A program made the position numbers and the translations under genes. Below are positions 5,911 through 13,085 of a DNA stretch of 14,624 nucleotides, one piece after another. How positions within the stretch are numbered: position 1 is the first letter of the stretch; each line of letters opens with the position of its first letter. The stretch spans positions 1-14,624 of the forward strand of contig JACCTK010000247.1 in assembly GCA_013812465.1 (NCBI GenBank), in the 5' to 3' direction. The DNA is from Actinomycetota bacterium (GTDB taxonomy: Bacteria > Actinomycetota > Thermoleophilia > Gaiellales > Gaiellaceae). Below the pieces are notes generated by a model. The model saw nothing but the letters and a program-made list of their open reading frames with translations, was not told the origin of the DNA and searched no databases.

Positions 5911-8504
5911 CCGCCGATGGCGAGCGCCGTGACGCCCGCCTCGGCGAGCGCGGCTTGCGCCGCGGCGAGCCGCGCCAGCGGCACTCGGAACGGCGAGCAG
6001 GACACGTAGTCGAGTCCGAGCCGGTGGCAAAAGGCCACCGAGCGCGGTTCGCCCCCGTGCTCGCCGCAGATCCCGAGCTTGATGTCTGGCTTCGCGCCTC
6101 TCCCCCGCTCGACCGCGATGCGCATCAGGTCGCCGACCCCGTCCTCGTCCAGCACCTCGAACGGGTTCCGCTCGAGGATCCCGTGCTCGAGGTAGAAGGT
6201 GAGGAACTTGCCCTCGGCGTCATCGCGCGAGAACCCGAGCGCGGTCTGCGTGAGGTCATTCGTTCCGAAGGAGAAGAAGTCCGCCTCTTCGGCGATCTCG
6301 TCGGCGCGCAGAGCGGCGCGCGGGAGCTCGATCATCGTGCCGCACAGATACGCGACCGTCGGCTCCTCGGCGGCGATGCGCTCGGTCAGCTCGCGGAGCC
6401 GCGCCAGCTCTTCCCGGAAGCCCACGAGCGGGTGCATGATCTCGACCAAGGGCGCCTCCCCAGTTCTGTCGGCAACAGCTCTGGCCGCGCGCACGATCGC
6501 CCTTACCTGCATCTCGTAGATCTCCGGGAACTGGAGCCCGAGCCTGCACCCGCGAGTCCCGAGCATCGGGTTCGATTCGTGGAGCGCACGTATCCGTTCC
6601 TTCATCGCGTCCGAGGTCGCCTCCTCGAGCGGAGGCAGGAACTCGTGCAGCGGCGGATCGAGCAGCCGGATCGTCACCGGGAAGCCTGCCATTGCCTCGA
6701 AGATCCCCTCGAAGTCGCCCTGCTGGAGCGGAAGGAGTCGCTCCAAAGCCGAGCGGCGCTCCTCCTCGTCGCGGGCGAGGATCATCTCGCGGACGATCGG
6801 AAGGCGGCCCTCGGCCATGAACATGTGCTCGGTGCGACAGAGGCCGATGCCTTCGGCGCCGAACTCGCGTGCCTTCGCCGCGTCCTCGGGCGTGTCCGCG
6901 TTCGCGCGCACGCGCATGCGCCTGAGGTCGTCCGCCCAGCCGAGGATCGTCCCGAAGTTCTCGTCGATCGCGGGCGGGACGAGCGGCACCGAGCCGATGA
7001 TCACATCGCCGGTTCCGCCGTCGATCGTGATCAGATCTCCCGCCCGAAGCTCGCTCTCGCCGATCTTGACCGTCCCCGCCTTGTAGTCGATCGAAAGCCC
7101 TTCGCAACCCGCGACGCACGGCTTCCCCATGCCGCGCGCGACGACCGCGGCATGCGAGGTCATGCCACCGTGCGCGGTCAGAACGCCCCGCGCGTGGATC
7201 AAGCCGTGGATGTCGTCGGGCGTTGTCTCCCAGCGGACGAGGATCACGTCGTCGCCGGCCTTGCCTCGCTCCTCGGCGGTGTCGGCGTCGAGCACGATCG
7301 CGCCCGAGGCGGCTCCGGGCGACGCGTTCAGGCCGCGGGTCGCGACCTCGATCTCCGCGCTCGGGTCGATCATGGGATGCAGGAGCTGGTCGAGCTGCGC
7401 GGGATCGATGCGCGCGACCGCCTCGTCACGCGAGATCAGCTCCTCGTCCACCATCTCGACGGCGACCTTGAGCGCGGCGGCCGCAGTGCGCTTCCCGGTC
7501 CGCGTCTGCAGGATGAACAGGCGGCCTTCCTCGACCGTGAACTCGATGTCTTGCAGGTCCCGGTAGTGGGACTCGAGCAGTGCCAGCGTCTCCAGGAGCT
7601 GGTCGTACGCCTCGGGCATCTTCGCGCGCATGTCGGCGATTGGCTCGGGCGTCCGGATCCCCGCGACGACGTCCTCGCCCTGCGCGTTCGAGAGAAACTC
7701 GCCGTATAGGCGCTTCTCTCCTGTAGCGGGATCGCGCGTGAAGCAGACACCGGTTCCCGAGCTCTCACCGCGGTTGCCGAAGACCATCTGGACGACGTTC
7801 ACCGCCGTTCCCAGATCGTCCGGGATGTCGTAGGTCCGCCGGTAGACCTGCGCGCGCGGCGAGTTCCACGAGTCGAAGACCGCGCGATAGGAGCGTTGCA
7901 GCTGCTCGGAGGCGTCCTGTGGGAACGGATGTTCCGCGCTTTCCGCGTAGATCTCCTTGAACGTGTCAACGAGCCCACGCAGATCGTCGGCGGAGAGATC
8001 GACGTCTTGGGTGACCCCGCGCACCTCCTTGAGATCGGCCAGGGCCTGCTCGAAGCGATGACCGTCGACCCCCGCGACGACCCCTCCGTACATCTGGATG
8101 AGCCGGCGGTACGAGTCGAGAGCGAAACGCGAGTCGCCCGTCGACGCCGCCAGACCCTCGACGGCCACATCGTTCAGGCCGAGGTTCAGGATCGTGTCCA
8201 TCATCCCGGGCATCGAGACCGCGGCTCCGGACCGAACAGAGACCAGGAGCGGGCTCTCGGGATCTCCGAATCGCCTGCCCGCGCGCTCCTCGAGCACCGC
8301 GATGCGCTCCTCGATCTCGCGGTCGAGGCCCTCGGGCACGCCGCCGTCCGCGACCATGTAGGCGCGACAGGCATCGGTGGTGATGGTGAAACCCGCGGGG
8401 ACCGGGATCCCGAGCTGGGTCATCTCCGCGAGGCCGATCCCCTTCCCGCCGAGGAGCTCGCGCCCGCCCGCGGAGTCCTCGTCGAAGTCGAAGACGTAGC
8501 GCAT
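5907..8504 (-). CDS. ppdK: Pyruvate, phosphate dikinase
   Basis: The protein has 865 residues, a typical PPDK length. PPDK interconverts pyruvate + ATP + Pi with PEP + AMP + PPi. The N-terminal ATP-grasp part has GGKGIGLAEM (19-28) and VSVRSGAAVSMPGMMDT (88-104). The central phospho-carrier domain has AHGGMTSHAAVVARGMGKP (444-462), where His451 is the phosphorylated residue and Thr449 is the site targeted by the regulatory protein. The C-terminal PEP/pyruvate barrel has GLCRTEHMF (554-562), SFGTNDLTQ (745-753) and GICGEHGGEP (811-820) with catalytic Cys813. It is cytosolic. TAGATT lies 10 nt before the ATG, implying a very short leader. The gene for its regulator is 1.5 kb upstream on the same strand. 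It shares its stop CTAG with the DUF3179 gene. Confidence 0.96.
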   Translation of the reverse strand: MRYVFDFDEDSAGGRELLGGKGIGLAEMTQLGIPVPAGFTITTDACRAYMVADGGVPEGLDREIEERIAVLEERAGRRFGDPESPLLVSVRSGAAVSMPGMMDTILNLGLNDVAVEGLAASTGDSRFALDSYRRLIQMYGGVVAGVDGHRFEQALADLKEVRGVTQDVDLSADDLRGLVDTFKEIYAESAEHPFPQDASEQLQRSYRAVFDSWNSPRAQVYRRTYDIPDDLGTAVNVVQMVFGNRGESSGTGVCFTRDPATGEKRLYGEFLSNAQGEDVVAGIRTPEPIADMRAKMPEAYDQLLETLALLESHYRDLQDIEFTVEEGRLFILQTRTGKRTAAAALKVAVEMVDEELISRDEAVARIDPAQLDQLLHPMIDPSAEIEVATRGLNASPGAASGAIVLDADTAEERGKAGDDVILVRWETTPDDIHGLIHARGVLTAHGGMTSHAAVVARGMGKPCVAGCEGLSIDYKAGTVKIGESELRAGDLITIDGGTGDVIIGSVPLVPPAIDENFGTILGWADDLRRMRVRANADTPEDAAKAREFGAEGIGLCRTEHMFMAEGRLPIVREMILARDEEERRSALERLLPLQQGDFEGIFEAMAGFPVTIRLLDPPLHEFLPPLEEATSDAMKERIRALHESNPMLGTRGCRLGLQFPEIYEMQVRAIVRAARAVADRTGEAPLVEIMHPLVGFREELARLRELTERIAAEEPTVAYLCGTMIELPRAALRADEIAEEADFFSFGTNDLTQTALGFSRDDAEGKFLTFYLEHGILERNPFEVLDEDGVGDLMRIAVERGRGAKPDIKLGICGEHGGEPRSVAFCHRLGLDYVSCSPFRVPLARLAAAQAALAEAGVTALAIGG

Positions 8505-8514
8505 TTGCGGGAGG

Positions 8515-8520
8515 AATCTA
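8515..8520 (-). promoter_or_regulatory. Predicted -10 box of ppdK
   Basis: TAGATT on the minus strand, 10 nt before ATG 8504, predicts a leader of only about 3 nt. It shares TA (8519-8520) with the opposite -10 of the S51 peptidase gene. No strong -35 was seen. Confidence 0.45.
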
Positions 8521-8524
8521 CACT
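8519..8524 (+). promoter_or_regulatory. Predicted -10 box of the S51 peptidase operon
   Basis: TACACT lies exactly 6 nt before ATG 8531. A GGAGGA sequence at 8510-8515 is 15 nt from the ATG and upstream of this box, so it is not a useful ribosome site. A leaderless start is inferred. Confidence 0.5.
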
Positions 8525-8530
8525 CGTCCG

Positions 8531-9190
8531 ATGCCTAGCCACATCCTTGCCGGCGGCGGCTCGTCTCTCGGCGGCCCGTTCGACGAGCTCGTGCTCGAGC
8601 TTGGAGGCCCGCGTGTCTGCTTCGTGCCGACCGCGAGTGCCGCTCCGGAGACCAGGCTCGTCTCGTTCTACGAGTCCTTCGCGCACCGCGCGGAGCCGAG
8701 CCACGTCCTCTTCAACCCGTGGCCACGGGAAGATCTCCGTGAGCACGTTCTCGCACAGGACGCGATCTACGTCGCCGGCGGGAACACGGCCAACATGGTC
8801 GCGATCTGGCGTGCGCACGGTTTCGACCGGCTCCTCCGCGAAGCCTGGGAGCGCGGGATCCTGCTCGGTGGCACGAGCGCGGGGATGATCTGCTGGTTCG
8901 ATGCCGGAGTGACGGACTCGTTCGGCCCCGAGCTGGCTCCGATGCACGATCTCCTCGGGTTCCTGCCGGGGAGCGCCTGCCCACACTACGACGGCGAAGA
9001 TCGCCGCCGGATCGTGTACCGAGAGCTCGTCGACTCGGGGTTCCCACCGGGATACGCGGCCGACGACGACGCGGCGCTCCACTTCGTCGGCGCCGAGCTG
9101 CACGAAGCCGTCGTCCTACGGGAAGGAGCTCGGGCGTTTCGCGTCGAGCCCGGTCTCGAGACGTCGCTCGAGACGCGGCTCGTCTCGTGA
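8531..9190 (+). CDS. Peptidase S51 family protein (PepE/cyanophycinase-like)
   Basis: The protein has 219 residues, the size of alpha-aspartyl dipeptidase PepE and shorter than most cyanophycinases. Motifs are YVAGGNTANM (80-89), the nucleophile elbow GGTSAGMICWF (113-123) with Ser116, and ACPHYDGEDR (149-158) with His152. S51 enzymes cut peptide bonds next to Asp; whether the substrate is Asp-X dipeptides or a cyanophycin-like polymer cannot be told. No signal peptide is present, so it should be cytosolic. The last codons overlap the next gene by GTGA (9187-9190), so the two are translationally coupled. It is divergent from ppdK with 26 nt between the starts. Confidence 0.88.
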   Translation: MPSHILAGGGSSLGGPFDELVLELGGPRVCFVPTASAAPETRLVSFYESFAHRAEPSHVLFNPWPREDLREHVLAQDAIYVAGGNTANMVAIWRAHGFDRLLREAWERGILLGGTSAGMICWFDAGVTDSFGPELAPMHDLLGFLPGSACPHYDGEDRRRIVYRELVDSGFPPGYAADDDAALHFVGAELHEAVVLREGARAFRVEPGLETSLETRLVS

Positions 9191-9717
9191 AGCGCGTGGC
9201 AGTCATCTCGACCGCGAGCGGCAGCGGGAAGACGACGGTTGCCTCGGCCCTGGCTGAACGCCTCGAGGTGCCCTACTACGAGCTCGATGCCTTGCACCAC
9301 GGCCCGAACTGGGCGGAGCCGCCGCTCGAGGAGTTTCGGGCGCGGGTGAAGGCGATCGTCCGGTCGGAGTCCTGGGTGATCGACGGCGCGTACCGAGGCA
9401 AGCTCGGCGATCTCGTGCTCGAGCACGCCGAGCTCGTCGTCTGGCTCGATCTCCCGCTGCGGGTGTGGCTACCGCGGCTGGCGCGGAGGACAGCACGACG
9501 CGTGATTCGCCGCGAGGAGCTCTGGGCCGGAAATCGCGAGACGCTTCGCGACGCGCTGCACCCCCACAACTCCGTCGTCCTCTACGCGCTTCGGCAGCAT
9601 CGTGGGCAGCGACGCGCCTACGCGTCCGAGCTCTCCCGCTTTCCAGTGCTGCGGCTCCGCACCCAGACCGAGGTCGACGACTTCCTCGAATCCGCGCGGC
9701 AGCAGACCGCCGAGTAA
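9187..9717 (+). CDS. Small P-loop kinase (adenylate-kinase-like, FlaR/topology-modulation type)
   Basis: The protein has 176 residues. It begins VAVISTASGSGKTTVASALAE, a Walker A loop (TASGSGKT, 9-16) in which the first Gly of the usual motif is Thr. ELDALHHGPNW (32-42) and WVIDGAYRGKLGD (63-75) match the substrate-side region of small kinases often named FlaR or topology modulation protein. VVWLDLPLRVWLPRLARRTARR (84-105) holds the Walker B-like strand and the lid arginines. It probably transfers phosphate to a nucleotide or other small molecule; the substrate is unknown. The GTG start overlaps the upstream peptidase stop by 4 nt. The TAA stop lies in an inverted repeat shared with the convergent small membrane protein gene. 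Confidence 0.8.
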   Translation: MKRVAVISTASGSGKTTVASALAERLEVPYYELDALHHGPNWAEPPLEEFRARVKAIVRSESWVIDGAYRGKLGDLVLEHAELVVWLDLPLRVWLPRLARRTARRVIRREELWAGNRETLRDALHPHNSVVLYALRQHRGQRRAYASELSRFPVLRLRTQTEVDDFLESARQQTAE

Positions 9718-9729
9718 CAGTCTGTTACT
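9713..9729. terminator. Inverted repeat holding both convergent stop codons
   Basis: AGTAACAG (9713-9720) and CTGTTACT (9722-9729) are perfect 8-bp arms around one base. TAA of the kinase (9715-9717) and TAA of the membrane protein on the other strand (9725-9727) sit in mirrored positions. It can form a 7-bp hairpin with a GTC loop on either strand. A terminator role is inferred; there is no U-tract. Confidence 0.4.
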
Positions 9730-9991
9730 TGGCTCGGGACTGCCGCTTTCGTCGGCGTTCTCGAAAGTCCGCGATTCGCGCTGCGGCACGCAGCCCGAGC
9801 CAGAGCGGGGTCAGGAGCACGTAGAAGACGAGATCCCCGAGGAGCAGGAGAAACCACCAGAAAGCCAACCTCGGAAACGGAAGCCAGCCTTTCTCGCGCA
9901 GGTCGCCGTGGCCGCCCGGCGGCGGGCGGAAGGGATGCCGAAGCGGTGGCTCGCCGGGCGAGCCGTACGGCCTCGGCTCGCCCTCGCTCAT
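9725..9991 (-). CDS. Small membrane protein of unknown function
   Basis: The protein has 88 residues from the ATG at 9991. That ATG overlaps the TGA of the PPDK regulator gene as ATGA (9988-9991), so the two genes are coupled. The N-terminal third is Pro/Gly-rich and soluble (SEGEPRPYGSPGEPPLRHP). Residues 41-68 (RLAFWWFLLLLGDLVFYVLL and following) are strongly hydrophobic, enough for one long or two short membrane segments. The tail is very basic (RERRRKRQSRAK), which would face the cytosol. The frame is open up to 10084, but that extension is inside the regulator gene. No family was recognised. Location suggests a link to the PPDK regulator, but this is only context. Confidence 0.65.
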   Translation of the reverse strand: MSEGEPRPYGSPGEPPLRHPFRPPPGGHGDLREKGWLPFPRLAFWWFLLLLGDLVFYVLLTPLWLGLRAAARIADFRERRRKRQSRAK

Positions 9992-10824
9992 ACGCGTGCG
10001 GCCCGCTTTCGCTTCTCCACGAGGCGGAGGATCCGCATCGCCGTCTCTTCGACCGAGAGCTCCGACACGTCGATCACGGGACAACCGAGCCGGCGGTGGA
10101 TTCCCGAAGCCTCCTCGAGCTCGGCGTAGATGACCTCGAGCTCGGCATAGCGTTTCTTCGAAGCGCCCATGCTCTTGACCCGAGCGGTGCGGATGTCCAG
10201 CAGGCGATCGGCGGCGATGGTCAGGCCGACGATCTTGGTCGGATCGATCTCGAAGAGTTCCTGCGGCAGGTCGATACCGCGGACCACGGGCACGTTCGCC
10301 GCCTTGTGCCCGAGGTAGCCGAGGAAAATCGAGAGCGGTGTCTTCGAAGTGCGCGACACTCCGACGAGGACGACGTCCGCCTCGTCGAGCCCGCTTCCCA
10401 CCCCGTCGTCGTACTTCACGGCGAACTCGATCGCCTCGATGCGCTTGAAGTACGAGGAGTCGAGCGGAGCGCGCGCTCCCGGCTCCATGCGCGCGGCGAC
10501 CCCGGCCACACGCGAGATCGAGTCGATCGGATGCCCGAGGAGGTCGCAGTAATGGACGCGGGCGCGGCGGCAGAGCTGGCGCATCGCGTCTCTGAGCTCC
10601 GAGCCGACGAGTGTGTACACCATGACCGCTGGCCGGCCGCGCGCCTGTTGCACGGCGATGTGCAGGTCTTCGACGCTCTCGGCACGTGCATGCCGTATCT
10701 CGACGAACGGCTGGTCGGGGAACTGCGCCTCGAGCGCGAGCACGAGCCGCTGCGCCGTCTCGCCGGTCGAGTCCGAGACGATGTGGAGCTCGACGGGCTC
10801 GCGACCGGAGTCGTTCGCGCTCAT
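9988..10824 (-). CDS. PPDK regulatory protein: bifunctional Ser/Thr kinase and phosphorylase (DUF299)
   Basis: The protein has 278 residues, as usual for the family. It carries HIVSDSTGETAQ (14-25), the P-loop-like GVSRTSKTPLSIFLGYLGHK (155-174), and GIDLPQELFEIDPTKIVGLTI. Members use ADP to phosphorylate a Thr beside the catalytic His of PPDK or PEP synthase, inactivating it, and use phosphate to reverse this. The presence of ppdK 1.5 kb downstream on the same strand, with the target Thr (Thr449) intact, makes PPDK rather than PEP synthase the likely substrate. TAGCCT 7 nt before the ATG suggests a leaderless start. The stop overlaps the small membrane protein gene by ATGA. Homologue of B. 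subtilis yqfL and E. coli ppsR. Confidence 0.93.
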   Translation of the reverse strand: MSANDSGREPVELHIVSDSTGETAQRLVLALEAQFPDQPFVEIRHARAESVEDLHIAVQQARGRPAVMVYTLVGSELRDAMRQLCRRARVHYCDLLGHPIDSISRVAGVAARMEPGARAPLDSSYFKRIEAIEFAVKYDDGVGSGLDEADVVLVGVSRTSKTPLSIFLGYLGHKAANVPVVRGIDLPQELFEIDPTKIVGLTIAADRLLDIRTARVKSMGASKKRYAELEVIYAELEEASGIHRRLGCPVIDVSELSVEETAMRILRLVEKRKRAARV

Positions 10825-10831
10825 CCCGCGG

Positions 10832-10837
10832 AGGCTA
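10832..10837 (-). promoter_or_regulatory. Predicted -10 box of the PPDK regulator gene
   Basis: TAGCCT on the minus strand is exactly 7 nt before ATG 10824. No -35 was recognised and no Shine-Dalgarno is present. A leaderless start is inferred. Confidence 0.45.
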
Positions 10838-10858
10838 CAGCCGCATGCCGACTCGTCC

Positions 10859-10890
10859 TATGCTGCGCTGTCGTCAGAGAAGGAGGAGCA
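10859..10890 (+). promoter_or_regulatory. Predicted -10 box and strong ribosome binding site of the methyltransferase gene
   Basis: TATGCT (10859-10864) would start transcription about 20 nt before the ATG. AAGGAGGA (10880-10887), an almost perfect Shine-Dalgarno, ends 3 nt before ATG 10891. This site decides the start: the frame is open from 9946 but everything before 10891 lies over the regulator gene. It is the only clear leadered, Shine-Dalgarno-type start in the window. Confidence 0.6.
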
Positions 10891-11685
10891 ATGGCATTCG
10901 CAGAGTTGAAGGCACGGCAGAGCGTCATGTGGGGGAACGGCCCGTACGAGCGCGTTACGAACACGCTCGGTGACCTCCACGCGCTCGTCGTCGAGCGGCT
11001 GGATCCGCAGCCCGGCGAAAAGGTGCTCGACGCCGCGACCGGCACCGGCGCGGTCGCGTTTCTCCTCGCCGAGCGCGGCGCCGACGTCGTCGGCATGGAT
11101 CTTGCGCCGGTCTTGATCGACACCGCCCGGGAGCTTGCCGTCGATCGCGATCTCTCCGTCGAGTTCGAGGTCGGGGACGCCGAGGAGATGAAGTACGAGG
11201 ACGCGAGCTTCGACGTCGTCGCCTCCACGTGCGGGATCATGTTCGCCCCCGATCATGAGGCCGTGGCGAGCGAGCTTGCTCGCGTGACCCGACCCGGAGG
11301 CCGGATCGGGCTTGCCTGCTGGACGCCCGAGGGCGGCCTCGGCCAGATGTTCCGGATGATGGCGCCCTTTCAGCCGCCGCCGGCGCCGGGAGCCGGTAGT
11401 CCGTTCGGTTGGGGCAGCGAGGAGCACGTCCGCGAGCTCCTCGGCGATGCCTTCGAGCTGGAGCTCGAGAAGCACGTCTCGACGCTCGCGGTCGCCTCCG
11501 GCGAGGAGTATTGGGAGCTCTTCTCGTCCTCCTATGGCCCGACGAAGACGGCTGCGGAGGCACTCGACGAAGAGCGCCGCGAAGAGTTCCACCGGACGTG
11601 GGTCGACTTCTTCGAGGCGCTGCGGGAGGGCGACGAGGTCGTCCACCGACGCGAGTACCTGCTCACACTCGGCACACGGAAATAG
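10891..11685 (+). CDS. Class I SAM-dependent methyltransferase (Ubie/Methyltransf_11-like)
   Basis: The protein has 264 residues. It begins MAFAELKARQSVMWGNGPYERV, the lead-in seen in this methyltransferase group. Motif I is VLDAATGTGAVAFLLAERG (45-63), followed by VVGMDLAP (66-73), the motif II region FEVGDAEEMKYEDASFDVV, and RVTRPGGRIGLACWTPEG. The C-terminal half includes a Pro-rich loop, PPPAPGAGSPFGWG, and a helical cap. The substrate is unknown; it is not similar in detail to the methyltransferase at 1296-2039. It stands alone between the divergent regulator gene and glyS. Confidence 0.88.
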   Translation: MAFAELKARQSVMWGNGPYERVTNTLGDLHALVVERLDPQPGEKVLDAATGTGAVAFLLAERGADVVGMDLAPVLIDTARELAVDRDLSVEFEVGDAEEMKYEDASFDVVASTCGIMFAPDHEAVASELARVTRPGGRIGLACWTPEGGLGQMFRMMAPFQPPPAPGAGSPFGWGSEEHVRELLGDAFELELEKHVSTLAVASGEEYWELFSSSYGPTKTAAEALDEERREEFHRTWVDFFEALREGDEVVHRREYLLTLGTRK

Positions 11686-11700
11686 TCGGCGCGCTCTCGC

Positions 11701-11714
11701 CTGGCCTGGGCCAG
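11701..11714. repeat. 14-bp palindrome upstream of glyS
   Basis: CTGGCC-TG-GGCCAG is a perfect inverted repeat directly abutting TAACGT (11715-11720). As RNA from the methyltransferase gene it could form a short hairpin 15 nt after the stop. As DNA it sits where an operator for glyS would be. Which of these applies is open. Confidence 0.35.
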
Positions 11715-11720
11715 TAACGT
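11715..11720 (+). promoter_or_regulatory. Possible -10 box of glyS
   Basis: TAACGT lies 9 nt before ATG 11730, which would give a leader of about 2-3 nt. No -35 or Shine-Dalgarno was recognised. There is no room for a T-box leader between the genes (44 nt). Confidence 0.35.
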
Positions 11721-11729
11721 CTCGGCCCT

Positions 11730-13082
11730 ATGGCCGAGGCCGTCACGATGGACAAGATCGTCTCGCTTGCGCGACGGCGCGGGTTCGTCTTCCCGTCCTC
11801 GGAGATCTACGGCGGGCTCGGGTCGTCGTACGACTACGGCCACTACGGCGTGCTCCTGAAGGAGAACGTGAAGGCCCGCTGGCTGGAGGCGATGGTGCGC
11901 GAGCGGGACGACATCGTCGCGCTCGACTCCTCGATCATCCTCCACCCGGCGGTGTGGGAGGCGTCCGGGCACGTGACCGGCTTCGCCGACCCGCTCGTCG
12001 ACTGCCGCTTCTGCAAGCGCCGTTACCGGGCTGACCACATCGCCGAGGCGGAGTGCGGAGCGAGACCGAGCAAGCATCCCGGCGAGACCGACAAATGCGA
12101 CCTCACCGAGCCGCGCCAGTTCAATCTCATGTTTCAGACGCGAATCGGGGCGCTCGAGGAGACCGGGCAGAACGCCTATCTGCGCCCCGAGACCGCGCAG
12201 GGCATCTTCATCAACTTCAAGAACGTCGCCCAGATCGCGCGGCGCAAGCCGCCCTTCGGCATCGCGCAGATCGGGAAAGCGTTTCGGAACGAGATCACGC
12301 CCGGCAACTTCATCTTCCGCACGCTCGAGTTCGAGCAGATGGAGATGGAGTTCTTCGTCCCGCCCGCGGAGGCGGACGAGTGGTTCCGGTTCTGGGTCGA
12401 GGAGCGGCGCGCGTGGCACCTGCGCTACGGGATTCGCGAGAGCCATCTGCGCGTGCGCGAGCACGACGCGGAGGAGCTGTCGCACTATTCGAGTGCCACC
12501 TCGGACCTCGAGTACCTCTTCCCGATGGGCTGGTCCGAGCTGGAGGGGATCGCGCACCGCGGAGACTTCGACCTGACCGCACACACGGTCGCCTCCGGGA
12601 CGAAGCTCGAGTGGGTGGACGGCCAGGAGCGTTTCACGCCGCACGTCGTCGAGCCGGCCTTGGGGGTGAATCGCTCGATGCTCGCGTTCCTGGTCGATGC
12701 GTACGACGAGGAGGTCGTAGCTGAGCGGGAGCGGACGGTGCTCCGGCTTCATCCCGCGTTGGCGCCGGTGAAGGTGGCGGTGCTGCCGCTGATCCACCGC
12801 GACGAAGGCATGGTCGGTCGCGCGCGGGCGTTGTACGAGGAGCTCCGGCGGGTTGTAGTGGCGGAGTACGACGACTCCGGCCAGATCGGTCGCCGCTACC
12901 GCCGGCAGGACGAGATCGGCACCCCGTACGCGCTCACGATCGACGAGCAGACGCTCGAAGACGACACGGTCACGATCCGCGACCGCGACTCGCTCGAGCA
13001 GGAGCGGATTCCGATCGCGGGCGCTCGCGCGCTCGTCCAAGACAAGCTCGCCGAGGACTGGTCGACCCCTAAGTTATTGTGA
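11730..13082 (+). CDS. glyS: Glycyl-tRNA synthetase (alpha2 type)
   Basis: The protein has 450 residues, a single-chain class II enzyme as in most actinobacteria. It charges tRNA-Gly with glycine using ATP. MDKIVSLARRRGFVFPSSEIYGG (7-29) and YDYGHYGVLLKENVKARW (34-51) are signature. Four cysteines (92, 95, 109, 123) suggest a zinc site in the insertion. RPETAQGIFINF (152-163), motif 2 AFRNEITPGNF (184-194), FEQMEMEFF (201-209) and motif 3 EPALGVNRSMLA (308-319) follow. The anticodon-binding domain starts near 345 (APVKVAVLPL). Motif 3 has GVNR where GVDR is more usual. An alternative start at the second Met (codon 7) would also fit the family. The stop is 24 nt before vapB. Confidence 0.96.
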   Translation: MAEAVTMDKIVSLARRRGFVFPSSEIYGGLGSSYDYGHYGVLLKENVKARWLEAMVRERDDIVALDSSIILHPAVWEASGHVTGFADPLVDCRFCKRRYRADHIAEAECGARPSKHPGETDKCDLTEPRQFNLMFQTRIGALEETGQNAYLRPETAQGIFINFKNVAQIARRKPPFGIAQIGKAFRNEITPGNFIFRTLEFEQMEMEFFVPPAEADEWFRFWVEERRAWHLRYGIRESHLRVREHDAEELSHYSSATSDLEYLFPMGWSELEGIAHRGDFDLTAHTVASGTKLEWVDGQERFTPHVVEPALGVNRSMLAFLVDAYDEEVVAERERTVLRLHPALAPVKVAVLPLIHRDEGMVGRARALYEELRRVVVAEYDDSGQIGRRYRRQDEIGTPYALTIDEQTLEDDTVTIRDRDSLEQERIPIAGARALVQDKLAEDWSTPKLL

Positions 13083-13085
13083 AAC

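Noticed and set aside
4905..7709. A 934-codon plus-strand open frame, the longest in the window.
   Set aside because: It runs antisense to ppdK and across the end of the DUF3179 gene. The product is Arg-rich and low in structure, and both overlapped genes have clear catalytic motifs. It is a high-GC shadow.
7896..8888. A 330-codon plus-strand open frame.
   Set aside because: It crosses the start of ppdK and the S51 peptidase gene in a wrong frame with a Ser/Arg-rich product.
8648..9187. An 18-bp near-repeat (16 of 18 matching) at 8648-8665 and 9170-9187 inside the S51 peptidase gene.
   Set aside because: Both encode ETRLVS-like residues within coding sequence; biased codons explain it and nothing else supports a mobile or recombination site.
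9946..10890. N-terminal extension of the methyltransferase frame by 315 codons.
   Set aside because: It lies over the PPDK regulator gene, and the true start has a near-perfect Shine-Dalgarno and the family's normal N-terminus.
11532..13040. A 502-codon minus-strand open frame.
   Set aside because: It is antisense to glyS and the end of the methyltransferase, has no domain signature, and is rich in Arg, Asp, Val and Leu as expected of a shadow.
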